6,108 nucleotides of DNA from Chloroflexota bacterium (lineage in GTDB: Bacteria > Chloroflexota > Anaerolineae > 4572-78 > J111): assembly GCA_003694775.1 (NCBI GenBank), contig RFJV01000453.1:1-6108 (forward strand). Reading direction: 5' to 3'. Within the stretch, counting starts at the first letter, position 1; the number at the start of each line of letters is the position of its first letter. Positions 1-6,108 of this stretch are shown in pieces. Below the pieces are notes generated by a model. It was given only the letters and a program-made list of their open reading frames with translations. It ran no database searches and was not told the DNA's origin. A program made the position numbers and the translations under genes.

Positions 1-2970
1 GGCTTTACCGGCTGGATTGCCCGCCACCAACAGCCCCTCCTGGTCACCGACATTCACGGGCGGCAGGACATTCTGCCCAAAGAAGACCTGCAGAACTTTC
101 CCTACCGCTCCTTTATCGGCGCGCCGCTCCGCGCCGGCGACAAGTTCCTGGGCACACTGGAGCTGGTAGCCGAGCCGCCCCATTTTTACGATTACCGGGA
201 CCTGGCGGTGCTGGAAATTACGGCCAACCAGGCCGCCATTGCGATGGACTATGCCCGCCGCTTCAGCCTGACCGACCAACAGCTTCAGCTTCGCGCCCAC
301 CAGCTGGCCGGTCTCCAGCGGCTGAGCCGCGAATTGAACAGCACCCTGGACCTGGACAAAATTCTGGACATGCTCCTCGATGAGGCCATGCGCATTACCG
401 GGGCAGATTTTGGCAACGTCAGCCTGTACGATGTGGCCCGGCAGGAATTTACTGCCCACAAGGAACAGTACGGCGAGCAGATAGAACCCATTGCGGAGCC
501 GGAATTCCCCACCGTTCCGGCCCGACCAGGCCTGATGACCCGCCCCCTGGAGGATGGCCAGCCGTTTATTGCCCACGACCTGCTGGCCGAAGAAGGCACA
601 AACAACCGTCCCCGGAACACCCGCTCCCAGGTCACTGTGCCGATTTTGTACCGGGAAGAGCCGGTCGGCATTATCAACCTGGAAAGTTTACAGCCCGGCT
701 TCTTTACCGAAGACCAGATTCGCTATCTGGAAGCGCTGGCAAACCATGCCGCGGTAGCCATTGGCAACGCCCAGGCCTACCAGGAACAGATAAGCGCCAC
801 AGAACGGGCCAGCCGCCGCGCCGAACAGCTCAGCCGGCTGGCAGAAATCAGCTCCGCCTTCCGGACCAACCTGCCGCTGGAAGAAATTCTGGAGGATGTT
901 GCCTTTGCCATCCTGGAGTCGGTGGGATTCAACGTGGTGCTGGTCAGCCTGATAGAGGGCGACCCGCCCCTGGTGCACCATACGGTTGGGGCCGGCATCC
1001 CCCTGCCGCAGATGCGCGACCTGCAGGCAACCACCGACCCGCCTACCCTGGACGATTTGATGGCGGTTCTGCAGGATGAATTCAGGCTCAATCACGCCTA
1101 CTTCATCCCCGCCGAACAAAAAGAGCTGTGGCTGACTCGCCTCAAAATCCCCCTGATTGAACGCCCGCCCCGGGCCGACCAGCGAACCGGCCCCGCGCCG
1201 TGGCAGTCGGGCGACCTGCTGTTGGTGCCGCTCCACAACAGCCAGGGGCAAACCATCGGCCTGATAACCGTCCAAAATCCCGATACCGGCCTGCGCCCCG
1301 AACCGCTGACCCTGCAAACCCTGGAAATTTTTGCCAACCACGCCGCGGCGGCCATAGAAAATGCCCGCATGTTCGAGCAGGAACAACAGCGCCGCCGCTT
1401 TGCCGACACCCTGCGCGGCGTGGCCGAAACTATCAGCTCCCAGCTTGCCCGCGATGAACTGCTGAACATCGTGCTCCAGGAGCTGAAAAAGGTGGTCGAT
1501 TACGACGCGGTCAGCGTTCAGCTTCTGGAGGAAGACCGGCTGGTGGTCATCGGCGGGCAGGGGTGGGAAAACAGCGACCTGCTGTCCGGGATTTCTATTC
1601 CCGTGCGAGGACACAACCCCAACCGGCAGGTCATCGAAACCCAGGAAGTGCTGATAATCGGCGACGTGCAGAAAACCTATCCGGCCGCATTTTCCAAACC
1701 GCCTTACAACCGGGTGCACGGCTGGCTGGGCGTCCCCCTGACCTACGGAACCAACATCCTCGGTATGATGGAGGTTGCCAGCTACCGGCCCGACTGCTTC
1801 AGCCGGGAGGACGCCGAAATTGTCAACGCCTTTGCCAACCAGGTGGCCATTGCCCTGCAGAACGCCCGGCTGTTCGAAGAGGCGCGTCAGCAGGTCCGCC
1901 AGCTTGCCGCCCTGACCGAAGTGGCCCAGTCTATCAACCGCGCCCTGAACCTGGACGAAATCCTCAACCAGGTGCTCGACGCGGTGTTCGACCTGGTCAA
2001 CGAAAGCAACGGCTCCATCTGGCTGGTCGATACAGAGACCAACACCCTAAAGATTGCCAATACCCGGAACATTCCCAACTTCCTGGTTGACGCCCTGAAC
2101 GAGAGCGGCATTCCCCTGGACGCTGAACCGTTTGCCTCGGTGATAAAATCCGGACAAATTTCGGTGGTATCCAGCCAGACCCGGCCCAACATCATCCACG
2201 CCGACGTATCGCACCAGCCGTTTCCGGAAGATGTGACCTACGTGCCGCTCAAAACCGAGGATTCGGTCATCGGCATCCTGGCAATCGAAACGGTTATCCA
2301 CCGCAAGTCTACCCTGGACCTGGTCACCACCCTGGCAAACCTGGCCGCGGTGGCTATTGAAAACGCCCGCCTGGTGCAGAGGCTGAATCTGCTGACCGAG
2401 CACCTGGAACAGCGGGTCGAAGAGAGAACCCGGCAGTTGGCCCAGGCCCTGGAAGAACTGACCGACGAGCGAGACCGGGTAGAAACCCTTTACCGGATTA
2501 CCCGCGAGCTGACCACCAGCCTGGACCTGGACCGGGTGCTGACCGAGGCCCTGAGCCTGATAAACCGGGCCATCGGCATTTCCCAGGGCGCGGTGCTGTT
2601 GCTGGACCACGGCAGTGGGGACCTGATTTACCGGGCCGCGCTGGGCCGCGAAACGCCGCTTCCCCGCGGGGGCGAGAAAACACCGTACCGGCTGGGGTAC
2701 GGCCTGGCCGGGGTGGTGATGGAGACAAACCGGCCCCGCATCGTCCCCGACCTGTCCCGCGACCCAGACTGGATACCGACCAAAGAAAACGACGAACGCC
2801 GTTCGGCCCTGGTCACGCCGCTGACCACCGGCGAAGGGCTGATGGGCGCGCTTCTGCTTTTCCACCCGGAGCCAAACTACTTTACCGAAGACCATCTCCG
2901 CCTGGTCAGCGCGGCCGGGGCGCAGATTGCCAACGCCATCAACAATGCCGAGCTGTACCGCCTCATCACC
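1..2970 (+). repeat. Tandem array of six GAF domains (protein-level repeat)
   Basis: Within the kinase, the same architecture recurs six times. An entry helix of the type L-x-x-L-x-x-x-x-x-x-L-D-L-D-x-I-L leads into a GAF core, and each copy ends in a helix of the type A-N-x-A-A-V-A-I-x-N-A-R. The exit helices lie near bases 220-260, 740-780, 1333-1380, 1831-1880, 2335-2385 and 2917-2960. Copies differ greatly in their middle portions, so this is old domain duplication rather than a recent DNA repeat. Short identical DNA stretches remain; for example a 15-base match at 702-716 and 2880-2894 encodes F-T-E-D in copies 2 and 6. The first copy is cut by the window edge, so the total may exceed six. 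Confidence 0.85.
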
Positions 2971-4146
2971 GACCAGGCCGAACGGCTGGGGGTCATGCTC
3001 CGCACCCAGGCCACCGAGGCCGCTCGCAACGAGGCCATCCTCAACGGCATAGCCGATGGCGTCCTGGTGCTGGATTCGGAAAATACCGTCATCCTCATCA
3101 ACCCCAAAGCCGCCGAAATTCTGGGGGTAGAGGACGCGGTCCAGCAACCGCTCCGGCAGATTTTGGCAGTACCGGATTCGGGGTTAAAATCAGAGTTAAG
3201 ACAGCAGTTTTACCGCCATATTCTGGACGCCCTGGCAGAAATCCAGCATGGCGCAGTCAAGGCCGATTTCCGCATCGAAGTAGAGCAGACGGTTCTGGTG
3301 GTCACCCTGACGCCGGTGGCCCTGGGGGCAGAGGAACGCATCGGCGCGGTGGCTGTTATCCGGGACATCAGCCGCGAAGCAGAAATCGAACGGCTGAAGA
3401 ACGAATTCATCTCCACCGTATCGCACGAACTGCGGACACCGCTAACCTCTATTAAAGGTTATGCCGACCTGCTGGTAAAAGCCACCGACCATGTGGGCGA
3501 ACTGAACCCGCTTCAACAGCGGTTTGTCAAGGTAATTCAGGCCAACGCCAATCGGCTGACCGAGCTGGTCAACGATATTCTGGAAATTTCCCGCATTGAA
3601 ACCGGGCGCATTACCCTGAAATTCGAGGCCCTGGACATCCTGGAAGTTATCCGGGAAGTGGCAGTGTCCTTTGAAGGACAGTTGGTGCAGAAATCAATGG
3701 ACCTGTCCCTTGATTTGCCGGACCAGCTTCCGGCAGTCTGGGCCGACCGGGGCCGGCTTATCCAGATTATCACCAATCTGGTGGGCAATGCCTGGCAGTA
3801 CACCCCGGAAGGGGGCAAAATCATCGTCCGTGCCCGGAAGTCAAAAGGAAATTATGTGCAGGTGGATGTGGAAGATACCGGCATCGGTATCCCGGCTGAA
3901 GACATTCCCCATATCTTCGACCGGTTTTTCCGGTCTGAGCGGCATGAGGTACAATTGGTAGACGGGACGGGCCTGGGGTTGTCTATCACCCAATCTTTTG
4001 TGGAAATGCTGGGCGGAAAAATCTGGGTAAAAAGCCAGGTAGATGTGGGGACAACCTTCAGCTTTACCGTGCCTCTGGCAGAACCGGAAACAGCAGGTCA
4101 GCAACCTGATACCGAAATTTCACCACAGCCGGAAGAGGACCTATGA
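1..4146 (+). CDS. Multi-GAF, PAS-containing sensor histidine kinase (5' end outside window)
   Basis: The frame is open from base 1, so the N-terminus is missing; 1381 residues are visible (numbering from base 1). The order is a partial GAF (about 1-85), five further GAF domains (about 102-260, 279-460, 466-627, 635-795, 827-990), a coiled-coil linker (about 796-826), a PAS domain (about 1010-1130), HisKA, and HATPase_c. The H-box S-H-E-L-R-T-P places the phosphoacceptor at His1142. The N-box N-L-V-G-N-A has its Mg-ATP asparagine at 1263. The G1 box D-T-G-I-G-I starts at Asp1292, and the G2 box G-T-G-L-G-L is near 1322-1327. All catalytic motifs are intact, so it should autophosphorylate on histidine and pass phosphate to a receiver, most simply the next gene's product. 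No membrane segment is seen in this part, suggesting a cytoplasmic sensor unless helices lie upstream. A polar, acidic tail follows the ATPase domain. The ligands of the GAF and PAS domains cannot be read from sequence. Confidence 0.96.
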   Translation, partial: GFTGWIARHQQPLLVTDIHGRQDILPKEDLQNFPYRSFIGAPLRAGDKFLGTLELVAEPPHFYDYRDLAVLEITANQAAIAMDYARRFSLTDQQLQLRAHQLAGLQRLSRELNSTLDLDKILDMLLDEAMRITGADFGNVSLYDVARQEFTAHKEQYGEQIEPIAEPEFPTVPARPGLMTRPLEDGQPFIAHDLLAEEGTNNRPRNTRSQVTVPILYREEPVGIINLESLQPGFFTEDQIRYLEALANHAAVAIGNAQAYQEQISATERASRRAEQLSRLAEISSAFRTNLPLEEILEDVAFAILESVGFNVVLVSLIEGDPPLVHHTVGAGIPLPQMRDLQATTDPPTLDDLMAVLQDEFRLNHAYFIPAEQKELWLTRLKIPLIERPPRADQRTGPAPWQSGDLLLVPLHNSQGQTIGLITVQNPDTGLRPEPLTLQTLEIFANHAAAAIENARMFEQEQQRRRFADTLRGVAETISSQLARDELLNIVLQELKKVVDYDAVSVQLLEEDRLVVIGGQGWENSDLLSGISIPVRGHNPNRQVIETQEVLIIGDVQKTYPAAFSKPPYNRVHGWLGVPLTYGTNILGMMEVASYRPDCFSREDAEIVNAFANQVAIALQNARLFEEARQQVRQLAALTEVAQSINRALNLDEILNQVLDAVFDLVNESNGSIWLVDTETNTLKIANTRNIPNFLVDALNESGIPLDAEPFASVIKSGQISVVSSQTRPNIIHADVSHQPFPEDVTYVPLKTEDSVIGILAIETVIHRKSTLDLVTTLANLAAVAIENARLVQRLNLLTEHLEQRVEERTRQLAQALEELTDERDRVETLYRITRELTTSLDLDRVLTEALSLINRAIGISQGAVLLLDHGSGDLIYRAALGRETPLPRGGEKTPYRLGYGLAGVVMETNRPRIVPDLSRDPDWIPTKENDERRSALVTPLTTGEGLMGALLLFHPEPNYFTEDHLRLVSAAGAQIANAINNAELYRLITDQAERLGVMLRTQATEAARNEAILNGIADGVLVLDSENTVILINPKAAEILGVEDAVQQPLRQILAVPDSGLKSELRQQFYRHILDALAEIQHGAVKADFRIEVEQTVLVVTLTPVALGAEERIGAVAVIRDISREAEIERLKNEFISTVSHELRTPLTSIKGYADLLVKATDHVGELNPLQQRFVKVIQANANRLTELVNDILEISRIETGRITLKFEALDILEVIREVAVSFEGQLVQKSMDLSLDLPDQLPAVWADRGRLIQIITNLVGNAWQYTPEGGKIIVRARKSKGNYVQVDVEDTGIGIPAEDIPHIFDRFFRSERHEVQLVDGTGLGLSITQSFVEMLGGKIWVKSQVDVGTTFSFTVPLAEPETAGQQPDTEISPQPEEDL
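4131..4138 (+). promoter_or_regulatory. Ribosome binding site for the response regulator, inside the kinase gene
   Basis: The purine run GGAAGAGG lies 4 bases before the ATG at 4143, within the last codons of the kinase. The start codon overlaps the kinase stop as ATGA (4143-4146). This arrangement is typical of translational coupling and supports the 4143 start. Confidence 0.7.
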
Positions 4147-4526
4147 GCGAACCCGTCATTCTTGTTGCCGAAGACGAACGCGATATCAGAGACCTGATAG
4201 TGTTTACCCTGCAGTTCAGCGGTTTCAACGTGGTGCATGTCAGCAACGGCGAAGAAGCGGTCAAAAAGGCCACTGAACTCAAACCCGACCTGATTCTGAT
4301 GGATGTACGGATGCCCAAAATGACCGGCTACGAAGCCTGCCAGGTGCTGAAATCCCAGGACGAAACTAAAGACATCCCGATTGTGTTTCTCTCGGCTAAA
4401 GGGCAGGAATCAGAAATCAATACGGGTTTGGAATTAGGGGCTGAAGAATATTTTATCAAACCCTTTGCCCCCGATGAACTGCCGGGACGGGTAAACCGCA
4501 TTCTCGCCAAATATGGTAAGATTTAA
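4143..4526 (+). CDS. Single-domain response regulator (CheY-like receiver)
   Basis: The 127-residue protein is one complete receiver domain with no DNA-binding or enzymatic output. The expected receiver residues are all present: acidic pair Glu10-Asp11, phosphoacceptor Asp54 in L-I-L-M-D-V-R-M-P, switch residue Ser84 in F-L-S-A-K, and Lys106-Pro107 in F-I-K-P-F. It starts on an ATG overlapping the stop of the kinase gene, so it is the most likely phosphotransfer partner of that kinase, with synthesis coupled to it. Lacking an output domain, it must act by protein contact or as a phosphorelay intermediate. The alpha/beta-hydrolase-fold protein encoded three bases downstream is one candidate contact, but this is inference only. 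Length and motifs match the stand-alone receiver family well. Confidence 0.95.
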   Translation: MSEPVILVAEDERDIRDLIVFTLQFSGFNVVHVSNGEEAVKKATELKPDLILMDVRMPKMTGYEACQVLKSQDETKDIPIVFLSAKGQESEINTGLELGAEEYFIKPFAPDELPGRVNRILAKYGKI

Positions 4527-4529
4527 TTT

Positions 4530-5330
4530 ATGAGCGCTATTGTCATTGATGGGGGTCTGGTACATTACGAAGCCTTTGGCCGCGGCAGACCGGTGCTGTT
4601 TCTGCACGGCTGGCTTGGCTCATGGCGGTACTGGATGCATACGATGGAAGATGTAGCCGCCGTCCGCCACCGGGCCTACGCCCTGGACCTGTGGGGGTTT
4701 GGCGACTCCGACAAAACCAGGCCCCGCTACCAGATTGCCGATTATGTCTCGCTGGTCAGCCAGTTTGTTGAGAATATGGGCATTCAGCAGGCCCCTATCA
4801 TTGGCCATGCCCTGGGAGCAACGGTAGCCCTTGAATTTGCCATCCAGTATCCTAACCGGGTGAGCAAAATTATGGCCGTCAGTTTGCCTATGTCGCCAGA
4901 CTGCATCAACCGCAAGCTGGTAGACCTGGTGAACAACACCATGATGGCCAAGGTGATGTGGTGGCGGCAGTTAGGCTACAAAGAGGTGCAGAGCGAAGCA
5001 GAAAAAACGGCCAAAGAAGCTGTCCCGGTCAGTATAGAATCTGCCAGCGAAATTGACGTACCGGGGCGGCTCCGTGCCCTGACCCGTTCCACCAGCACGC
5101 TTTTGCTTGCCGTTTACGGCGAAAAAGACGATATTATCGACCCTACCCCCCTCCGTTCCCTGGACAGCGACCAGCAAAATATCCGGTCGATTGGCCTGAC
5201 AAACTCCAAACACTTTCCGATGCTCGACGAGGACGCCAAATTCAACCGCTTGCTGAAAGACTTCCTGGACATCGAGGGTGACCTGTCGGCCCTGGAATTG
5301 AAGGAAGAATGGCGTCGGCGCACCCGCTGA
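4530..5330 (+). CDS. Alpha/beta-hydrolase-fold protein with alanine at the nucleophile position
   Basis: The 266-residue protein has the alpha/beta hydrolase layout. The oxyanion-loop motif H26-G27-W28 follows strand V-L-F-L. The D-L-W-G-F-G-D-S motif lies at 53-60, and the nucleophile elbow I-I-G-H-A-L-G-A at 90-97. A short cap covers about 121-185. The acid is probably Asp200 in Y-G-E-K-D-D, and the catalytic histidine His228 is in S-K-H-F-P-M-L. The elbow residue is Ala94 (codon GCC, 4809-4811) where serine, aspartate or cysteine is usual, so classical esterase chemistry is not expected. From memory, E. coli RutD also has G-H-A-L-G, so this variant exists in functional proteins. The start ATG lies 3 bases after the response-regulator stop, with only a weak GGTAAG upstream, indicating operon membership and probable translational coupling. 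There is no signal peptide, so it is cytoplasmic. The substrate is unknown; it may be a non-hydrolytic enzyme or a ligand-binding signalling partner. The C-terminal 15 residues are highly charged. Confidence 0.93.
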   Translation: MSAIVIDGGLVHYEAFGRGRPVLFLHGWLGSWRYWMHTMEDVAAVRHRAYALDLWGFGDSDKTRPRYQIADYVSLVSQFVENMGIQQAPIIGHALGATVALEFAIQYPNRVSKIMAVSLPMSPDCINRKLVDLVNNTMMAKVMWWRQLGYKEVQSEAEKTAKEAVPVSIESASEIDVPGRLRALTRSTSTLLLAVYGEKDDIIDPTPLRSLDSDQQNIRSIGLTNSKHFPMLDEDAKFNRLLKDFLDIEGDLSALELKEEWRRRTR

Positions 5331-5369
5331 CATAACAACAAGGCTTATATCTGGTACGCGTGCCGGGTT

Positions 5370-5393
5370 AAGGGCGACGTATGTGTCGCCCTT
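5370..5393 (+). terminator. Perfect 9-bp stem-loop, possible terminator or dispersed palindrome
   Basis: AAGGGCGAC (5370-5378) and GTCGCCCTT (5385-5393) are exact reverse complements around a 6-base loop GTATGT. It lies 39 bases after the hydrolase-fold stop codon, a sensible place for transcription to end. The sequence after the stem (GCCTCTATTCATT) is only modestly T-rich, so it is not a textbook intrinsic terminator. It may instead be one copy of a GGGCGAC/GTCGCCC-type palindrome scattered in the genome. Confidence 0.5.
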
Positions 5394-5431
5394 GCCTCTA
5401 TTCATTCTGCCCATCCGCGAAAAATAAATGC

Positions 5432-5478
5432 AGAGATTGAGAAATTAGAGACTGCCCAACTCTCAACTCTCCAACTCT
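5432..5478 (+). repeat. GA-rich/CT-rich imperfect inverted repeat with three CAACTCT units
   Basis: CAACTCT occurs at 5457-5463, 5464-5470 and 5472-5478, with one extra C before the last unit. Upstream, 5432-5454 carries degenerate complementary units (AGAGATTG at 5432-5439, AGAGACTG at 5447-5454). The two halves can pair as AGAG/CTCT, TTG/CAA, AGA/TCT, TT/AA and GAGA/TCTC with small bulges, around a loop of about 5452-5460. The hairpin would end four bases before the start of the purine-rich ribosome binding site of the next gene. Confidence 0.55.
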
Positions 5479-5481
5479 TTT

Positions 5482-5488
5482 AGAGGAG
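5482..5488 (+). promoter_or_regulatory. Strong Shine-Dalgarno for the V4R gene
   Basis: AGAGGAG contains AGGAG at 5484-5488, six bases before the ATG at 5495. This ideal spacing fixes the start of the last gene and argues against the in-frame ATG at 5513. CTCT at 5475-5478 could pair with AGAG at 5482-5485 across TTT, which would partly cover the site. Confidence 0.8.
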
Positions 5489-5494
5489 CGAGCC

Positions 5495-6108
5495 ATGAGC
5501 GAAGACCGTCCAATGTCTAATGCTACTTTGCGGGTTCTGCTGGATGCCATAGAGGAGATTATGGGGCCAAACGGGACGAAGGCCGTCCTTCGGGCCGGGG
5601 GGCTGGAACGGTACATAGATAACTATCCTCCCCGAAACCTGGAAATGGAGGCCAAATTTTCCGAGTACGGCGCGCTCCAGCAAGCGGTAGAAGATTTTTA
5701 CGGCCCGCGCGGGGCGCGGGCCATGCTGTTGAAGATAGGCCGGGCCACATTTCGCTACGGTCTGAAAGACCAGCCGGCCATTCTGGGACTGGCCGGCGTG
5801 GCTTTGAAAGCTCTGCCGGAGAAAAACCGGATGAAGTTCATTCTGGACAGGATGGCGAAAGCCGCGTCCGAAAACATCAAACAGCCCAGCTACGTGGTGG
5901 AAGAAGAGGACGCGTTTTACTATATTCAGGATGTCTGCCCCTGCCACTGGCGGCCTCCCCACAAAAAGCCGTGCTGTTTTGTCAGCGTGGGCGCACTGAC
6001 CGAGGCCATGGCCTGGACCACCGGAAAAATCTTCAAGGTGGAGGAGGTGGCCTGCATCTCCACCGGCGCGGCCAACTGCGTTTACCGCATCCCCAAACAG
6101 CCGGTGGA
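5495..6108 (+). CDS. V4R-domain (4-vinyl reductase / hydrocarbon-binding) protein, 3' end outside window
   Basis: An open frame runs from ATG 5495 off the window end, giving 204 whole codons and no stop. Residues 1-115 are mainly helical, with an L-L-D-A-I-E-E-I start, an N-Y-P-P motif at 43-46 and Y-G-P-R-G near 69-73. The C-terminal part (about 130-200) resembles the V4R small-molecule-binding domain, ending in the family-like pattern V-E-E-V-A-C-I-S-T-G-A-A-N-C-V-Y. Visible cysteines are 148, 150, 160, 161, 187 and 195, with His151 and His156 between them, suggesting a metal or redox site. V4R domains are known from the bacteriochlorophyll-related protein BchJ and from XylR-type aromatic-sensing regulators, and are thought to bind hydrophobic ligands. 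A strong ribosome site precedes the start. The 164-base gap and hairpin before it suggest a separate transcript. The end of the domain should be near, so only a few residues are probably missing unless another domain follows. The ligand is unknown. Confidence 0.82.
   Translation, partial: MSEDRPMSNATLRVLLDAIEEIMGPNGTKAVLRAGGLERYIDNYPPRNLEMEAKFSEYGALQQAVEDFYGPRGARAMLLKIGRATFRYGLKDQPAILGLAGVALKALPEKNRMKFILDRMAKAASENIKQPSYVVEEEDAFYYIQDVCPCHWRPPHKKPCCFVSVGALTEAMAWTTGKIFKVEEVACISTGAANCVYRIPKQPV

Larger units (their letters stand above)
5331..5494. other. Intergenic region between hydrolase-fold gene and V4R gene
   Basis: This 164-base stretch is the only non-coding gap in the window. It contains a perfect hairpin at 5370-5393, an A-rich patch near 5419-5429, a GA-rich segment and CT-rich repeats at 5432-5478, then a strong ribosome binding site. 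No convincing -35/-10 pair was found. It probably separates the kinase operon from the next transcription unit, but read-through cannot be excluded. Confidence 0.6.

Noticed and set aside
688..1719. 343-codon open frame on the - strand
   Set aside because: It lies wholly antisense to conserved GAF domains of the kinase, with a composition rich in G, Q and V and no recognisable domain. Long antisense frames are common in GC-rich coding DNA.
1563..2090. 175-codon + frame inside the kinase gene
   Set aside because: It is an out-of-frame shadow, rich in R, P, G and Q, overlapping intact GAF coding sequence, with no ribosome site or domain.
2047..3147. 366-codon open frame on the - strand
   Set aside because: It is antisense to GAF5, GAF6 and the PAS domain, which are clearly coding on the + strand. 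It has no domain signature and is explained by codon bias.
208..4146. GTG at 208 as the start of the histidine kinase
   Set aside because: The same frame is open without a stop back to base 1 and encodes a recognisable GAF segment (G-W-I-A, then I-G-A-P-L and L-G-T-L-E-L). The codon at 208 is an internal valine in that domain's last helix.
5345..5350. TTATAT as a -10 promoter element for the V4R gene
   Set aside because: No matching -35 lies at suitable spacing; the upstream bases are the coding end of the previous gene. A transcript from here would also pass through the hairpin at 5370-5393. The AT-rich patch at 5419-5429 is equally unsupported.
5480..5962. 160-codon open frame on the - strand
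   Set aside because: It overlaps the V4R gene, whose + frame has a strong ribosome site and family motifs. The antisense frame has neither.
1..6108. Mobile element, CRISPR array or RNA gene
   Set aside because: No transposase or integrase motifs, terminal inverted repeats, regularly spaced repeats, or tRNA/rRNA-like sequence were seen. The short repeats at 5432-5478 have no spacers.

Overview
The window carries four protein-coding genes, all on the + strand, in a GC-rich genome (roughly 55-60% G+C by eye). No RNA genes, CRISPR arrays, transposases or phage genes are visible. The gene styles suggest a member of the Chloroflexota, perhaps Anaerolineae or a relative. These styles are a very long soluble kinase with many GAF domains, a stand-alone receiver, and a V4R 'hydrocarbon-binding' protein with an N-terminal helical region containing an N-Y-P-P motif. 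This placement is inferred from remembered family styles, not from a marker gene.

Positions 1-4146 are the 3' part of a hybrid-sensor-style histidine kinase whose start lies before the window. At least six GAF domains are followed by a PAS domain, a HisKA dimerisation/phosphoacceptor domain and a HATPase_c catalytic domain. Its stop overlaps the start of a single-domain CheY-like response regulator (4143-4526). Three bases further on begins an alpha/beta-hydrolase-fold protein (4530-5330). Its nucleophile elbow reads G-H-A-L-G, so the usual catalytic serine is alanine, while the other triad positions look intact. These three genes are so tightly packed that they almost certainly form one operon.

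Positions 5331-5494 are the only real intergenic region. It holds a perfect 9-bp inverted repeat (5370-5393), which may be a terminator or a dispersed palindrome. After that comes a GA-rich then CT-rich stretch with three CAACTCT units that can fold into an imperfect hairpin just ahead of a strong Shine-Dalgarno. That site serves the fourth gene (5495 to beyond the window end), a V4R-domain protein with a cysteine/histidine cluster.

A plausible reading is a small-molecule sensing module. The kinase has many ligand-binding GAF/PAS domains and signals to a receiver with no output domain. A hydrolase-fold protein that may bind rather than cleave its ligand is co-transcribed with them, and a second ligand-binding-fold protein lies next door. 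The link between the V4R gene and the operon is by proximity only, and no ligand can be deduced from the sequence.
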